Positions 51,677-62,308 of a DNA stretch of 64,000 nucleotides are shown in pieces (position 1 is the first letter of the stretch; every line of letters starts with the position of its first letter). The translations under genes and the position numbers were made by a program. Location of the stretch: the NCBI GenBank assembly GCA_951799425.1, contig OX637391.1:8566551-8630550 (forward strand), in the 5' to 3' direction. The DNA is from Ilex aquifolium (taxonomy: Eukaryota; Streptophyta; Magnoliopsida; Aquifoliales; Aquifoliaceae). The notes under the pieces were generated by a model, which was given only the letters and a program-made list of their open reading frames with translations, did no database searches and had not been told where the DNA came from.

Positions 51677-52452
51677 TAGGAGTGTCAAACGTGTTGGGTT
51701 AAACGGTTACGTGTCGGGTTAAACGGGTGACAGGTGAAAAATATGTAAACCCGTGCACGACACGTTTAATAAACGGGTGAAAAATCTCAACACGAACACG
51801 ACTCGTTTAATAAACGGATAACACGACACGACTCGTTTAACCCGTTTAATTTTAAAAAAATTATAGCAACAAATTTTAATACTCCACTTTTTTTTATTGC
51901 CAATTATACTTACCTCAAAAAAAAAGAATTTTTAACCAAATCTCATAAAAATCAGACTTGAAGGTTTAAAAAAAATGAAAGAGGACATTGTCTTTTATAA
52001 GCAACTCAACCCTCCCCATCTCCCCTCATTTTTCAATGTGGGACAAAAATAAAAGGCATTAGTTTGTCTTTTATAGGCAACTCAACCCTCCATATCTCCC
52101 CTCATTTTCTAATGTGGGACAAAAACAAAAGACATTGGTTTGTCTTTGAAGTGCTCTTCATCTTCCCTTTTTTGTCTTTGAACTACTATTTTACTTTTTT
52201 TTTTGTATTGATTTCTTTACTTCTTTTTTTCTTGCTAATTTTTTAAAATAATTATTAATTTATTATTATATTAATTTTATTTAAACGGGTAAACGTGTGA
52301 TAAACGGTTTGACAGGTCTCACCCGAACACGACTCGTTTATTAAACGTGTTTGGCGTGTCAACCCGTTTATCACCCAAACCCATTAAGATCTCACCCAAA
52401 CCTGTTTAATTCGTGTCGGTTAATCATGTCGTGTCGGATTTTGACAGCCCTA
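51677..52452. mobile_element. hAT-type element (776 bp) beside the MULE
   Basis: Ends TAGGAGTGTCAAACG and TTTTGACAGCCCTA. Flanks TCTATAGT (51669-51676) and TCTATAGC (52453-52460) agree at 7 of 8. Both arms iterate AACGGGT and ACACGAC motifs. A short internal duplication (GTCTTTTATA(A/G)GCAACTCAAC) lies near 51990 and 52068. Non-coding. Confidence 0.85.
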
Positions 52453-52462
52453 TCTATAGCAT

Positions 52463-52588
52463 GGGTCCGGCTCCTCTGCATTTAGGCGCTAACCGCAAAC
52501 TCTGCGGTTTAATGGAACGGCGTCGTTTCGGCTACCTTTGCAATTTTTTTTTTTAATTCCCCATTACCCAAAACGACGTCGTTTTGGT
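52463..52588 (+). repeat. Left terminal inverted repeat of the MULE
   Basis: Contains three dyads in a row: AACCGCA-aactc-TGCGGTT, the AACGGCG(T)CGTT core, and the perfect 20-bp palindrome CCAAAACGACGTCGTTTTGG at 52568-52587. Confidence 0.9.
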
Positions 52589-52803
52589 CCAGCCCTTAAA
52601 CCCGATCTGCACTCCTTCTTCTTCCTTTCTTCGTTAGACTTCAACAGCCTTTGGGAGAGAGTTCCCTTTCCCAAGTCGTTCCTTCTTCGTAAGGAGGTCT
52701 AAACAGACACCAAAATAGACACAGCCCCAGATCAAATACTTCTTTTATTTCTTGGTAAAAAAGCCTCAAAAAATTTCCCGAGAAAGTGACACCACCTCTG
52801 AAG

Positions 52804-53270
52804 ATGGCTAGCAGAAAGCTGGTCCGTGACTTGCTTCTCTCCAAGCGTCCCGTTTATAGTCAGATGTTGAGACCTCCTCCATTGGTCTGTCCCTTGATTT
52901 TGTTGTTCTTTTTTTTTTTTCTATACCTTTGAAGACTTTATACCTTTGGAGGTATCTTTGATCTTTTTTTTTTATTGTTGACTCATTGGTTTTTGTGATT
53001 CTTTTGGGTAGGTTTCAACTTCATGTACAAGAATGAGATTGTTTCCAGCAAATGGGTATGTGGGTAGTCGTCAATTTACTGTTACTCGTATTTTTGGATA
53101 TTATAGCATTGTATGGTAATTCCATTTTGCTAATTCCCTTAACCTGCTGTTTTTGCTTTATCAATTTGTGCAGCAATTCATTCACTGGTATCATGTTTGT
53201 GACAAGAGTTTTTGGGAGGACACTGTTTGTTGCAGCCAAATCAGAAACTTCTGCTGCTAAAACTACATAA
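52804..53270 (+). CDS. Small 73-residue protein with mitochondrial-type presequence, inside the MULE
   Basis: Three exons, 52804-52884, 53012-53055 and 53174-53270, with GT/AG introns, give a continuous 73-codon frame. The N-terminus MASRKLVRDLLLSKRPVYSQ is basic, amphipathic and free of acidic residues except one Asp, as in mitochondrial presequences. I think it resembles the N-terminus of plant TIM44-type import proteins up to the MRLFPANG segment, but none of the TIM44 body follows; the last exon (GIMFVTRVFGRTLFVAAKSE) is unrelated as far as I can tell. It may be a captured 5' gene fragment with a newly recruited last exon, or a genuine small mitochondrial protein. Its place just inside the left TIR supports capture. 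Expression is unproven. Confidence 0.5.
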
Positions 53271-54750
53271 AAAAACTACATTACAGATGGATTTAGGTTT
53301 GACTTTTTTGTTGGGCTGTGAGCAATGGTGCAGGAACTGTGGTGGGGTTCATCTGTTTAGCCCTGTCAGCAGCTGGAATGGGATAGGTTATGTATGACCT
53401 TGGGCTGTTTATGTTTTTTCTGGAATATGGTAGAGAGAAAAGGGGATTGGGTGATGCAAAGATGGAATGTATTTGGTGCAGAGAGGTTGTTGCAGTCTTT
53501 GGCAGATAATTGCAAATTTTTGAAAGATTGAGTAAACTCTTGATTGCATTCTATGGCAGATAGTATGTTGATGTTGTTGTGCTGAGGGTGTTGGTCTTGT
53601 GATTCTCCACTGAAGTGAACTGTTATTTTGTTTGCACTGGACTGTATGTTTCTGCACTGAGCTGAAGCATGAGTACTATGCAAGAGGGTTCTTGGCCTTT
53701 TCTGTTGCAGTAGCTTTCTGCTATTCTGGCAAAATTGTTGCTGTGTGCTGATTTGTTTTCAAAGGAGCAGGAGCTTTCAGTAGATGGAATAGGACTAGTT
53801 CATGGGTTTTAATACTGTTGAAGGATTAAAACCAACTCTTTGTAATTAGAATTTTTTCAATTCCTTTGATTCTTGTAATTCAATTGCTTTGATGGAATAA
53901 GGTTGTGACTTGGAATTTCTGGAAAGTATTATTTGTTTTTGGGATTTGCTTGAAATCTGTATATTCTTTTGGGATTTGCTTGAAATGAATGTGAATGTGG
54001 AAAGTATTACAACTCATTGAATCAACACCATAATAGAAATAACAGTAATGCCAAAAATTACAAGAAGCAAAAAACAGTCACTGTTAAACAAAAACAGTCA
54101 CTGTTTTAACAAGCAAAACAGTACATTGTACAAAAATCAAAAAACAGCTGAACAGTCCAGCTGAAATAACTGGACAATGCAGATAAAAAACTTCCAGCTG
54201 AAGAGAACCAGCTACACATCACAGGTCAAAAGCATCTCATATAACCTCCAAGCAACCCCTCCACTACCATCCTTCAAAGTCCAATAGGAAATATTAACAG
54301 CTCAGCTGCAAACTAGTCAGCATCAGACCAGGAACTCATCCAACTCAGAAGCTTAGCAGAAATCAACTAATCCAGGAGCATCAATCAAAAGCTGGGAAAA
54401 ATATGATATTCATCAGTATATTATTGTGACTTGGAAGATCAAAAGCTACAAAATTTCTCAGTATATTGTTGTGACTTGGAAGATCATATTCATCAAAAAA
54501 GATCACATTCATTATAAATACAAGAAGCATCCTTACAATACAAAATGATCCAAATAAGCATCCTCCGAACATCATTACAAGTTGAATCCCCCATTCATGA
54601 AAAATGATTCAGCATCATTTAAAGAATGCACATATGTTGAATCAGTCGGAGTACCCTACATTAATGAGAAGGAGTCAGACAAATAAATTTGATATATATG
54701 TGAAACAAGGGATATTAACTATAAGGTAACATACCATAACACTCTGTACA
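53271..54750. other. MULE interior between the two gene bodies
   Basis: 53271-53930 looks like 3' untranslated sequence of the small gene. 53990-54700 is AT-rich with repeated AACAGTCACTGTT and AAGATCATATTCATCA-type words. No further gene. Confidence 0.45.
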
Positions 54751-56117
54751 CTATTTGAAGCTTGAGAAGACATCGAATGACCACATGTTGATGTACAAGG
54801 GTGACTCAAACCATGTAACTGGAATACAAAAAAATTTACAATTATGTTTATAAAAATACGAAGTGAATAAAAATATAAAGTAAATAAAAATATGAAGTGA
54901 ATTAAAAAAATCTACAATATGTGATGGTTGGGAAGCTCCTTTTTTTCTCTTTGTTGCTTTCTCATGCCAAGATTTTAGTCGACCCCAACCCTTGTAACCA
55001 CCTTCTTTTCTTTTTAAACCTTTAACTTGGAGAAGTTTTGGGTCAACATTTTCTATTCCACTTGGGTCAACATTTTCAAGGATTGGATCATCGCCACCAT
55101 CACCAAATGTTTCAAAGCATTTTGGCAAAGGTGCCAGGTACATAACCCATGGTATGTCTCTGGCATAACAATAGAAATAGCCTTAGCAATCGCTTGATCT
55201 TGGTCCGTGAAGATGGTAATAGGATATTTCCTAGACATAGCTTGTAGGAATGTCTCAAATAACCACTGAAATGATGCTGTCGTTTCATCATACAATAATG
55301 CAGCTCCAAATAAGACTGTCTCCCTGAAATGATTGAAGCCAGTAAAACATGCAAAGGGCCGATACTCCTTGTTCGTTCTGAAAGTAGTGTCGAATGAGAC
55401 AACATCTCCAAAGTTGCCATAGTCAACAATCATCACTGGATCGGCCCAAAAAATATTAGTAATATGCTCCTCCGCATCCAATTGCACTCCATAATAGAAT
55501 GATGGATTTTTAGCTGCTTCCGCTTGAAAATACTTCAACAAACTACCCGCCTCACCATACATCAAGTCTCGTTGTCTCCTTTCACGGAGGTAATTCTTTT
55601 GGTCTCGCCGAGTAAAACCAAGACTTTCCTTTCCTCCAGACTGAGTACTTAAAAGTTCATAGGAAGCCTTAAGTGACAATCCACAATCCGCTGCCATATC
55701 AATATTAATGCCTTGTGCTTCGGTAACCTTCCGTTGAGATGACATCATATGCATACATTCAGCAAGGTGCAAAGGTTGGTTGTGGTTGTCCTCCCACTTC
55801 GTCACAACAAATTTACCAATATCTTTGTTAAGAGATATGCACATATGAGCTTCGCAATTTGTTCGTGTCTCTGCTCGAGGCTTCTTTGTTTGGCTGTCTC
55901 TTTTATCACGACCCCTTTGACCTTGTTTACAACAAACATATTTTCTGTAAATGACAATGCCATCTTTCAAACTTTTATTCTGAGAGTCTTTTCTCACGCT
56001 AAATCCCACAGACCCTCCATAACTATTGTAAAACGCATAAGCATCTTCCTCCGCATCAAATTGCATACCAATATGAGGTATATTCTCTTTCGCATTAACT
56101 CCCAAATCATCCATCAT
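54751..56117 (-). pseudogene. FAR1/FHY3-type (MULE transposase-derived) gene, internally deleted
   Basis: The long frame 56117-55053 (354 codons) has a FAR1 DNA-binding domain (about 16-118: IGMQFDAEEDAYAFYNSY, YRKYVCCKQG, TNCEAHM, NHNQPLH). Next come a linker (DQKNYLRERRQRDL) and the start of a MULE transposase domain (FYYGVQLDAEEHITNIFWAD, D243 in SFDTTFRTN, D305 in FTDQDQAI, LCTWHLCQNALKHL). After residue 338 the frame runs into 16 unrelated codons. The adjacent frame resumes with DPKLLQVKGLKRKEGG and a basic tail typical of the C-terminal end of such proteins. The rest of the catalytic domain, including the expected acidic residue, and the SWIM zinc finger (200+ residues) are missing. A deletion plus frameshift near 55090-55105 explains this. 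A possible 5' intron ends at 56123. Confidence 0.82.
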
Positions 56118-57564
56118 AATATCCTACAATAAGAAATTTAATTGAATAAGACTGTTTGTTGTTAATGAAACACATACTATATGTAGAAACAACAATGAAC
56201 TATTATACAAGAATCTGGTGTAGACTCGAAACAAGTATACCTGCTATTCTAACTGAAGTTTCTTTATCTTTTCAGCCTCAAGCCTCCGTAAGCTTCTGGA
56301 ACTTAGCTTATCACCAGAAGATTCTTCATGTACACAGCTCAAGATTTGATGCCTTGGTTATTTCTGCAACTGCCTAAAAAAAGAACATAATTATCAACAA
56401 GGTAAACATTTCTACATGCAGATGATACACCAACTATTGTGAAACCATCCATAACTAATAGAAATTTCCCACAAATGATAATATAGTTTTTTTTTTTTTT
56501 TGGTGTTTTTCTGCTTGTTGAGATTTCTGATATTAATGCTCAAGTAGTTAACAAAAAAAGAAAAAGAAAAACAGTATTTGGTTTATCTGATGCATTTTGT
56601 AATGTCGGTAGACACTAGGAAGGTGATATCTTGCTTAAAGTAAAGCATCCAATAAAGATTCTAATTCTATGCTATCAGCTAAAAGAAAAAGTGAAGTTGT
56701 GGAGGCAACCTCATCCCAATATTTTGGGTAATCTTTCTTGAAAACCAAAGCAGGGCATAATACAACCCATAAAATACATAAGTATAATATTTAACTCTGG
56801 TAAATGGTTGTCCACCCACCTAAAATTATGAGAAGCGACATTAGCATCCCACATAATATGATCAAAACGGAGCTCATTTTATCAGCTGATGAATAAAATA
56901 TGGACATTTTCTATGGATAAGATATCATACAACAAGCAATATTATAACATTACCATAACATATTAACAGGGCTGGCAAACTAAATATTCAAATTGCTGGA
57001 ATGAGTTTTTTTCATTAAACAAAATGATGCAACAACTGAATAAGATTATTTGAAGAATGGAATAATGGAAGCAAAAGTTGTGTGTAACACTCAGAAAGTA
57101 GAACTACTAGCCAAATGCATACCCACGCCACTTCCTCTCTTCATCATTTGAGACAGAATCAACTGGGATCTCAGGATGAATTTTTTGGAACAATTTATCA
57201 ACTATATCTGCATACATTAAACACCAGATGTAACAAGTCAATAACAAAACAAAACTAAACAACAAAGTCGGGTCATTCTTTCCACTCATACAGACTTTTC
57301 ACAAAATACTCAAAAAAAAAAAAGCTTCCTGTATCAAGAACCTGAGGTTAAATTATCATTTTAAGATAGGCATTCAACAGAAGAAAGAGGCGTGGGAAAT
57401 TCCAAGAGAGCAGAACCTGTGGGAGAACCGACAGAAAGATTTCATGTACACAGCTCGACTGAGTTGAGGCAGAAGAAGGCGGGAGAAGCAGGGAGAAGAA
57501 GAAAGATTTCATGTACACAGGCTGGAGGAGAAGAAAGCGGGGGAAACTGGTCTGGATTCATAAG
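56118..57564 (-). other. Upstream part of the MULE with exon-like fragments
   Basis: On the minus strand, about 56380-56250 has open stretches (VHEESSGDKLSSRSLRRLEA). After a TGTATGCAG acceptor at about 57220, the segment down to 57107 reads DIVDKLFQKIHPEIPVDSVS and on. I recognise neither. They could be exons of the FAR1-type transcript or captured host exons. A GA-rich repeated block (AGAAAGATTTCATGTACACA) occurs twice at 57434-57520. Confidence 0.4.
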
Positions 57565-57690
57565 TCCCAAAACGACGTCGTTTTGGGAAGGGGATTAAAA
57601 AAAAAAAAATTACACAGGCTGCCGAAACGGCGCCGTTCTATTTAACCGCAGAGTTTGCGGTTAGTGACTAAATGCAGAGGAGCCGGACCC
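57565..57690 (-). repeat. Right terminal inverted repeat of the MULE
   Basis: Carries the palindrome core AAAACGACGTCGTTTT (perfect out to 24 bp, 57565-57588), the 12-bp palindrome AACGGCGCCGTT and the AACCGCA/TGCGGTT dyad, matching the left repeat. Confidence 0.9.
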
Positions 57691-57699
57691 CTATAGCAT

Positions 57700-59162
57700 T
57701 GCTCTTATAATAAACAATAATGTCAAAATATATTTTTTATTTTACTTCGTGTTGACAAAAACAATCCATTTCAAAAAAATTAAGAACACTGACCCCAGCT
57801 TAACGACTCTTACCAAACTCCACCATCAATATCTTATCTTCTTCCAACAACTCAACCTTCAATGCTTTGTGGAATATCTCAATAGGGTGCATCTTTAGGT
57901 GTTCGTTGGTTCTTCATGGGCTTTGCAAGAGAAATCAATCGAGAGGTTTGGCCGCATTCGAGACAATGAGCCTAATATCGGCATTTTAACGGAGAAGAAG
58001 TGGAGAAGTGTATGAGGTGAAGGTCTTTTACGGGAGACCTATGACTTTCCTGCAAAGAAATAACTCTTAAATGAGAAGATTATTAAATAATCACAAACAA
58101 TTGCAGTTATTTTTTAGGGAAGCTGAGAAGTCTGTTAAACGGAAGACCATTAAAAAACCACAAACTACAATTATATCTTGGAAGAAGAAAAGATGATACA
58201 TGAAAAAGAGGCCAATTAAATTCCCGAGCGGTTACATCTTGACTTGTTCAACTGACTGGGATATAATGGACCATAAAAAAATTGTTAATGTTAAAATAAG
58301 TAATCAAAATTTTTTCTGAATAGCTGCCTTTTAATATTAGTATAGATTAACACCAAAAGGATAAAAAAGGAATATAATGCAAATTAGGACTTCTTTTGAA
58401 ACAATTAAGAAAAGTAAGATTTAATTGTTCTAATACAAACTTGATAGAATTTAATTTTTTTAAAGTGAAAAAGTAGGACTTATTGGTGTTTTTCCTGATA
58501 AAAAAGTGCCTAGGTAAATAAAAGCTACGGAATGGGAGAAATCAACCAAGACCTTTTAACCAGTAATGATAAAAATGGAACTACCAAGTAAAAAAGGGCA
58601 AGATTCAAATTCCATCACCCTTGCTTAACAATCAAAATTACATGAAAATACTCTAGAGAGAGAGAGAGAGAGTTCATCCTAAGCAATAGAGACATTACAA
58701 GCTGAAACTCTTTTTATTTATGACATGATTTCCACTTGCATTGCAAAATTAAGAATAATGTTATGAAATGACATGATTTCCATGTGGGTAATTGATTCTT
58801 TTACAACATACTTCGGTGTAAGAGAGAACACTGATTCACAAAGCTTGAATTCTTTCCCGCTTTGCTTTGCTGAATACACTCAGCTTTGGAGTAATCAGAA
58901 TGAAAATGATATCCAGTTAGTTCTCAGTGGAGATGCCATTGGCTTTTCCCAAACCAAATGTCTTCTTACAAATTACAAGTAATTGCTCTCAATTGAATGT
59001 GTCTTTTTGTCTTGCAACCTAAAATATGCATTAAACTCCAATCTATGGCAGCGATGAGGGGTGTTCTCTTACTGCCAAAGCTGGACATCATACAAACAAA
59101 GGGCCACACACATTATCATATTATTTAGCTAGCTACTGGTTTAGAGAGAGAGAGAGATTTAA
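57700..59162. other. Intergenic DNA to the right of the MULE
   Basis: Includes the right remnant of the Helitron-like and fold-back elements up to 58495. The rest (to 59162) is AT-rich with a (GA)n at about 58657-58670 and no recognised gene. Confidence 0.5.
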
Positions 59163-59584
59163 AGCAATGCCCTTCTTAATCTTCATATTCAGATTCTTCT
59201 TTTGCTTCTCCTGTTGTTGCTGCTGCTGCTTCTTTTTTATCATCATCTTCATCTTCTTCTTTCTCTTTATCATCATCATCTTCTTGTGAAATCACCGTTG
59301 TTGCTTCCTTGACAAGGATTATTGTGCTATACAGAAATGAGAAGGAATGTTCTGATTTTAGGAAAAGATTTACAGTGAAAATAGGTGCACGCTATAAAAT
59401 AATCTGGACAGTAGTATGCATAATTATTATATACATTTCTCGAAGGAAAAAGTTAAAAAAAGAGAATGAAAGTTGTATCAATTAAAAATTCTTTATGTTT
59501 GTGATTTGATTTTAGATGTGAATACAAATATATTTATTGTTGACTATTTTTTTATTATTTCGTGCTTTCAGGCACTGCCAATAA

Positions 59585-59588
59585 CTAG
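59585..59588 (+). mobile_element. Helitron-like 3' terminus
   Basis: The ~90 bp before CTAG here match the end of the element at 42497-43139, including the GTGCTTTCAGGCAC hairpin. The following base is A rather than T and no 5' end was located. Confidence 0.45.
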
Positions 59589-59988
59589 ATTTTATATTAG
59601 GCCCACCCAAAACAGGCAAACACACACAAACACATACACATAGACACACACACATACAAGTGCATACACATAGGGACACACACAGAAAAACCCACCCACC
59701 CACCCACAAAATTAGAAACCGTAATTAGCACAAAAAAAAAAAAAATTTAGATCTATGTATGGATATCTGTATATATCTGTGTATATATATGTATATATAT
59801 ACAACTCAATGTTCGAAGAGAGATCTGACCTTGGGGTGCTTTGTTCGAAGGGAGAAATTGAAAGAGAAAAAGGTCGTGTGGAGGCAGAGAGAACGCATAT
59901 ATTGAGGCAGAGAAAGAAGAGAGATTCGCAGGGAGAGAGAGGAGAAGAGAGAGGAGAGAGGAGAGAGTTGCAGAGAAAGAGACAGGAG

Positions 59989-60579
59989 TAGGCCTGGCAA
60001 TTCTAGACACGACTCGTGAAACCGACACGAACCCGACACGGATTTAGCGGGTTTTGGTGTAGTCTTAACGGGTTCGGGTGATTAACGGGTTAACTCGGTA
60101 GACCCGTAAAATAAATGAACCGGTTTCGTGTTTAATCCATAAACTCGTTTTAACCCGTTTAACCCGTTAACAGTGGTATTATAATTTTTTTTAAAAAAAA
60201 TTAGGTCTCTCAACCTCTACCTCATCTCACACCTCTTATCTCTTAAACTCATTCAAATTTAGTAGTCATTTAATATTTATTTTTTGTCTTTATTTTTTTG
60301 CTTAGCCATGCTTTATTGTTATAATAAACATGTCAAACATGTGTAATATGTAGCAAGTTGATGATTTTTCGTGTGGACTCGAAATACTCTAGCCTATTCT
60401 CTTATTTAGCGGGTGACACACGTGTTGTATCGGGTAACCCGTCTAATAAACGATTCGTGTATGAGTGTGATAGTTGAACTCGTTTATATAAACGAATGGG
60501 GTATGGATGAATGATTTTTTGACACAAACCCGTTCCACCCGACACGAAACCGTTCCACTCGACACGATTGCCAGGCCTA
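59989..60579. mobile_element. hAT-type MITE, 591 bp, perfect 8-bp TSD
   Basis: Ends TAGGCCTGGCAATTC and GATTGCCAGGCCTA. Flanked by GACAGGAG at 59981-59988 and 60580-60587. Both arms iterate CGACACG, AACCCGTT and ACGGGTT motifs. Non-coding. Confidence 0.93.
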
Positions 60580-61016
60580 GACAGGAGTAATGGAGTATTA
60601 GTGAGGCGGTGAGAAGGATAGATTGAGGAGGAAGAGAAGAGGGCGTAAATAGTTTCAACAAAAAACTCTCCATTTTGCTGCTAATAGGGTTTGATGGGCA
60701 GACCTCATTAAAGTCCCCAACACAGGCGCGCACTTGTATTTGTTTTTTATTGTTTTTAAAAACATATTTTTTTGTTTGCAGTTTGAGTTTTAGATCTTGT
60801 TTTCAAAATAAGTTAGCAAAAAAATAAAACGAAAATATTCACCGAACTAATTTTTTTTATTATTTAAAAAAAAAAATAAAAAGACTCTGTTACCAATCAC
60901 ACCCTAAATTATTCTCCCACACAATTTTTGGAATTCAAAAAAATTTTCAAACGCTCAAAAATTTCAAATTTTGAAATTTTGCCAATCAACCCTAATCTCA
61001 GCTTTTGAGCTCTTTG

Positions 61017-61447
61017 GGCTTGTTTGGTATGTTTTTTGGGAGGGGTTTGGATTGGATTGTCCAAACCCGGGTTTGACCCAAAGATGAGATTCAAAGATAG
61101 GATTCAACATTCAATGCTATCTATACCCATGTTTGGTATGCGCAGGGATATATAATTATTATGATAATATATTTGTACATAAATGACTATTTTGCCCCTT
61201 AACTAATTTGTATATATGAGGTATATATGATATATAAGGGTATAAATGTTATTTGCATGTTAAACCCCCAAACCAACATATGAAACCCACCCCCCCTTGG
61301 GTTTCATGAAACCCAAGTATGAGGGTTTCATGACCGGGCCGGATTTGAAATCCTATCCATACTTCACACATACCAAACATGGATTTAAGGGGGTTTACTC
61401 CCCCAACCCATGTTCTCAAACCCCCCCAAACCCTCATACCAAACAAG
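61017..61447. mobile_element. MITE with GGCTTGTTTGGTATG ends (431 bp)
   Basis: Ends GGCTTGTTTGGTATG and CATACCAAACAAG. A 3-bp TTG flank occurs on both sides (61014-61016, 61448-61450). Copy 2 of the segmental duplication reads straight through (GAGCTCTTTGTGTCTT near 63540), the empty site. The interior has several CATGAAACCC/GGGTTTCATG inverted words. Confidence 0.88.
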
Positions 61448-62308
61448 TTGTGTCTTATCACTCCTTTCGTTCCCTTTTTTTCCAGTCCGATCTTCCCTCG
61501 TTCTCTCTCATACACCTAACACAGTCTTAAGAGTAACTCTAAAGCAATGCCCTTCTTAATCTTCATATTCAGATTCTTCTTTTGCTTCTCCTGTTGTTGC
61601 TGCTGCTGCTTATTTTTTATCATCATCTTCATCTTCTTCTTTCTCTTTATCATCATCATCTTCTTCATCTTCTTGTGAAATCACCGTTGTTGCTTCCTTG
61701 ACAAGGATTATTGTGCTATACAGAAATGAGAAGGAATGTTCTGATTTTAGGAAAAGATTTACAGTGAAAATAGGTGCACGCTATAAAATAATGTGGACAG
61801 TAGTATGCATAATTATTATCTCCATTTCTTGAAGGAAAAAATTAAAAAAACAGAATGAAAGTTGTATCGATTAGAAATTTTTTATGTTTGTGATTTGATT
61901 TTAGACGTAAATATAAATATAAATATATTTATTATTGATCATTTTTTGTACTACTCCGTGCACTGCCAATAACTAGATTTTATATTAGGCCCACTCAAAA
62001 CAGGCAAACACACAGACACATACACATAGACACACAAGCGCATACATAGGGACACACACAGAAAAACCCACCCACCCACAAAATTAGAAACCCTACTAAT
62101 TAGCACAAACAAACAAAAAAATTTAGATCTATGTATGTATATCTGTATATATATGTTTGAGTTTTAGATCTTGTTTTCAAAATAAGTTAGCAAAAAAATA
62201 AAACCAAAATATTCACCGAACTAATTTTTTTTATTATTTAAAAAAAATAAATAAAATAAAAACACTTTGTTACCAATCACACCCTAAATTATTCTCCCAC
62301 ACAATTTT

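Larger units (their letters stand above)
52463..57690. mobile_element. Mutator-like element (5.2 kb) with FAR1-type gene and small extra gene
   Basis: Terminal inverted repeats of about 126 bp start GGGTCCGGCTCCTCTGCATT at both ends and are about 90% alike by eye. The 9-bp TSD CTATAGCAT is perfect (52454-52462 and 57691-57699), diagnostic of the Mutator superfamily. Inside are a plus-strand three-exon small gene (52804-53270), a minus-strand FAR1-type gene with a frame break (54751-56117) and exon-like minus-strand fragments near 56250-56380 and 57105-57230. A smaller relative with the same type of ends lies at 62309-63102. Either the FAR1-type gene is its own degraded transposase or the element captured host sequence. 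The first fits the known derivation of FAR1/FHY3 from MULE transposases. Confidence 0.9.
51187..58346 (-). mobile_element. Helitron-like element (~1.15 kb) opened by hAT and MULE insertions
   Basis: The minus-strand 5' end at 58346 reads A|TCTATACTAATATTAAAAGG, a common plant Helitron start. The minus-strand 3' end at 51187 reads hairpin GTGC-AAC-GCAC, then TTTGTATCAACTAG|T. Original sequence remains at 51187-51676 and 57700-58346. No Rep/helicase was seen. Pairing of these two ends is inferred. Confidence 0.5.
50367..58495. mobile_element. Possible outermost fold-back element of a nested stack
   Basis: The left TACTTTTTATTT and CTATAAAATTTGTATTAGGA boxes match, inverted, TACTTTTTCACTTT and CTATCAAGTTTGTATTAGAA at 58385-58490. 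The arms are about 110 bp and diverged. Everything between 51187 and 58346 would be a later insertion. No TSD was identified. Confidence 0.4.
59163..61542. repeat. Tandem segmental duplication, copy 1
   Basis: Begins TAAAGCAATGCCCTTCTTAA and ends just before the same words near 61540. The order is a TTC/TGC-rich low-complexity block, a Helitron-like tail (CTAG at 59585-59588), a CA-rich tract, AT-rich sequence, and TTTTGAGCTCTTTGTGTCTT. Relative to copy 2 it carries about 0.99 kb (59790-60780, including a hAT MITE) and a MITE at 61017. No gene recognised. Confidence 0.85.

Noticed and set aside
53366-53683. 105-codon minus-strand frame opposite the small MULE gene
   Set aside because: No similarity; lies in probable 3' untranslated sequence.
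55749-56132. 127-codon plus-strand frame
   Set aside because: Antisense shadow of the FAR1-type coding sequence.
61249-61530. Frames of 77-88 codons on both strands
   Set aside because: Overlap the MITE at 61017-61447 and its inverted CATGAAACCC words; no similarity.
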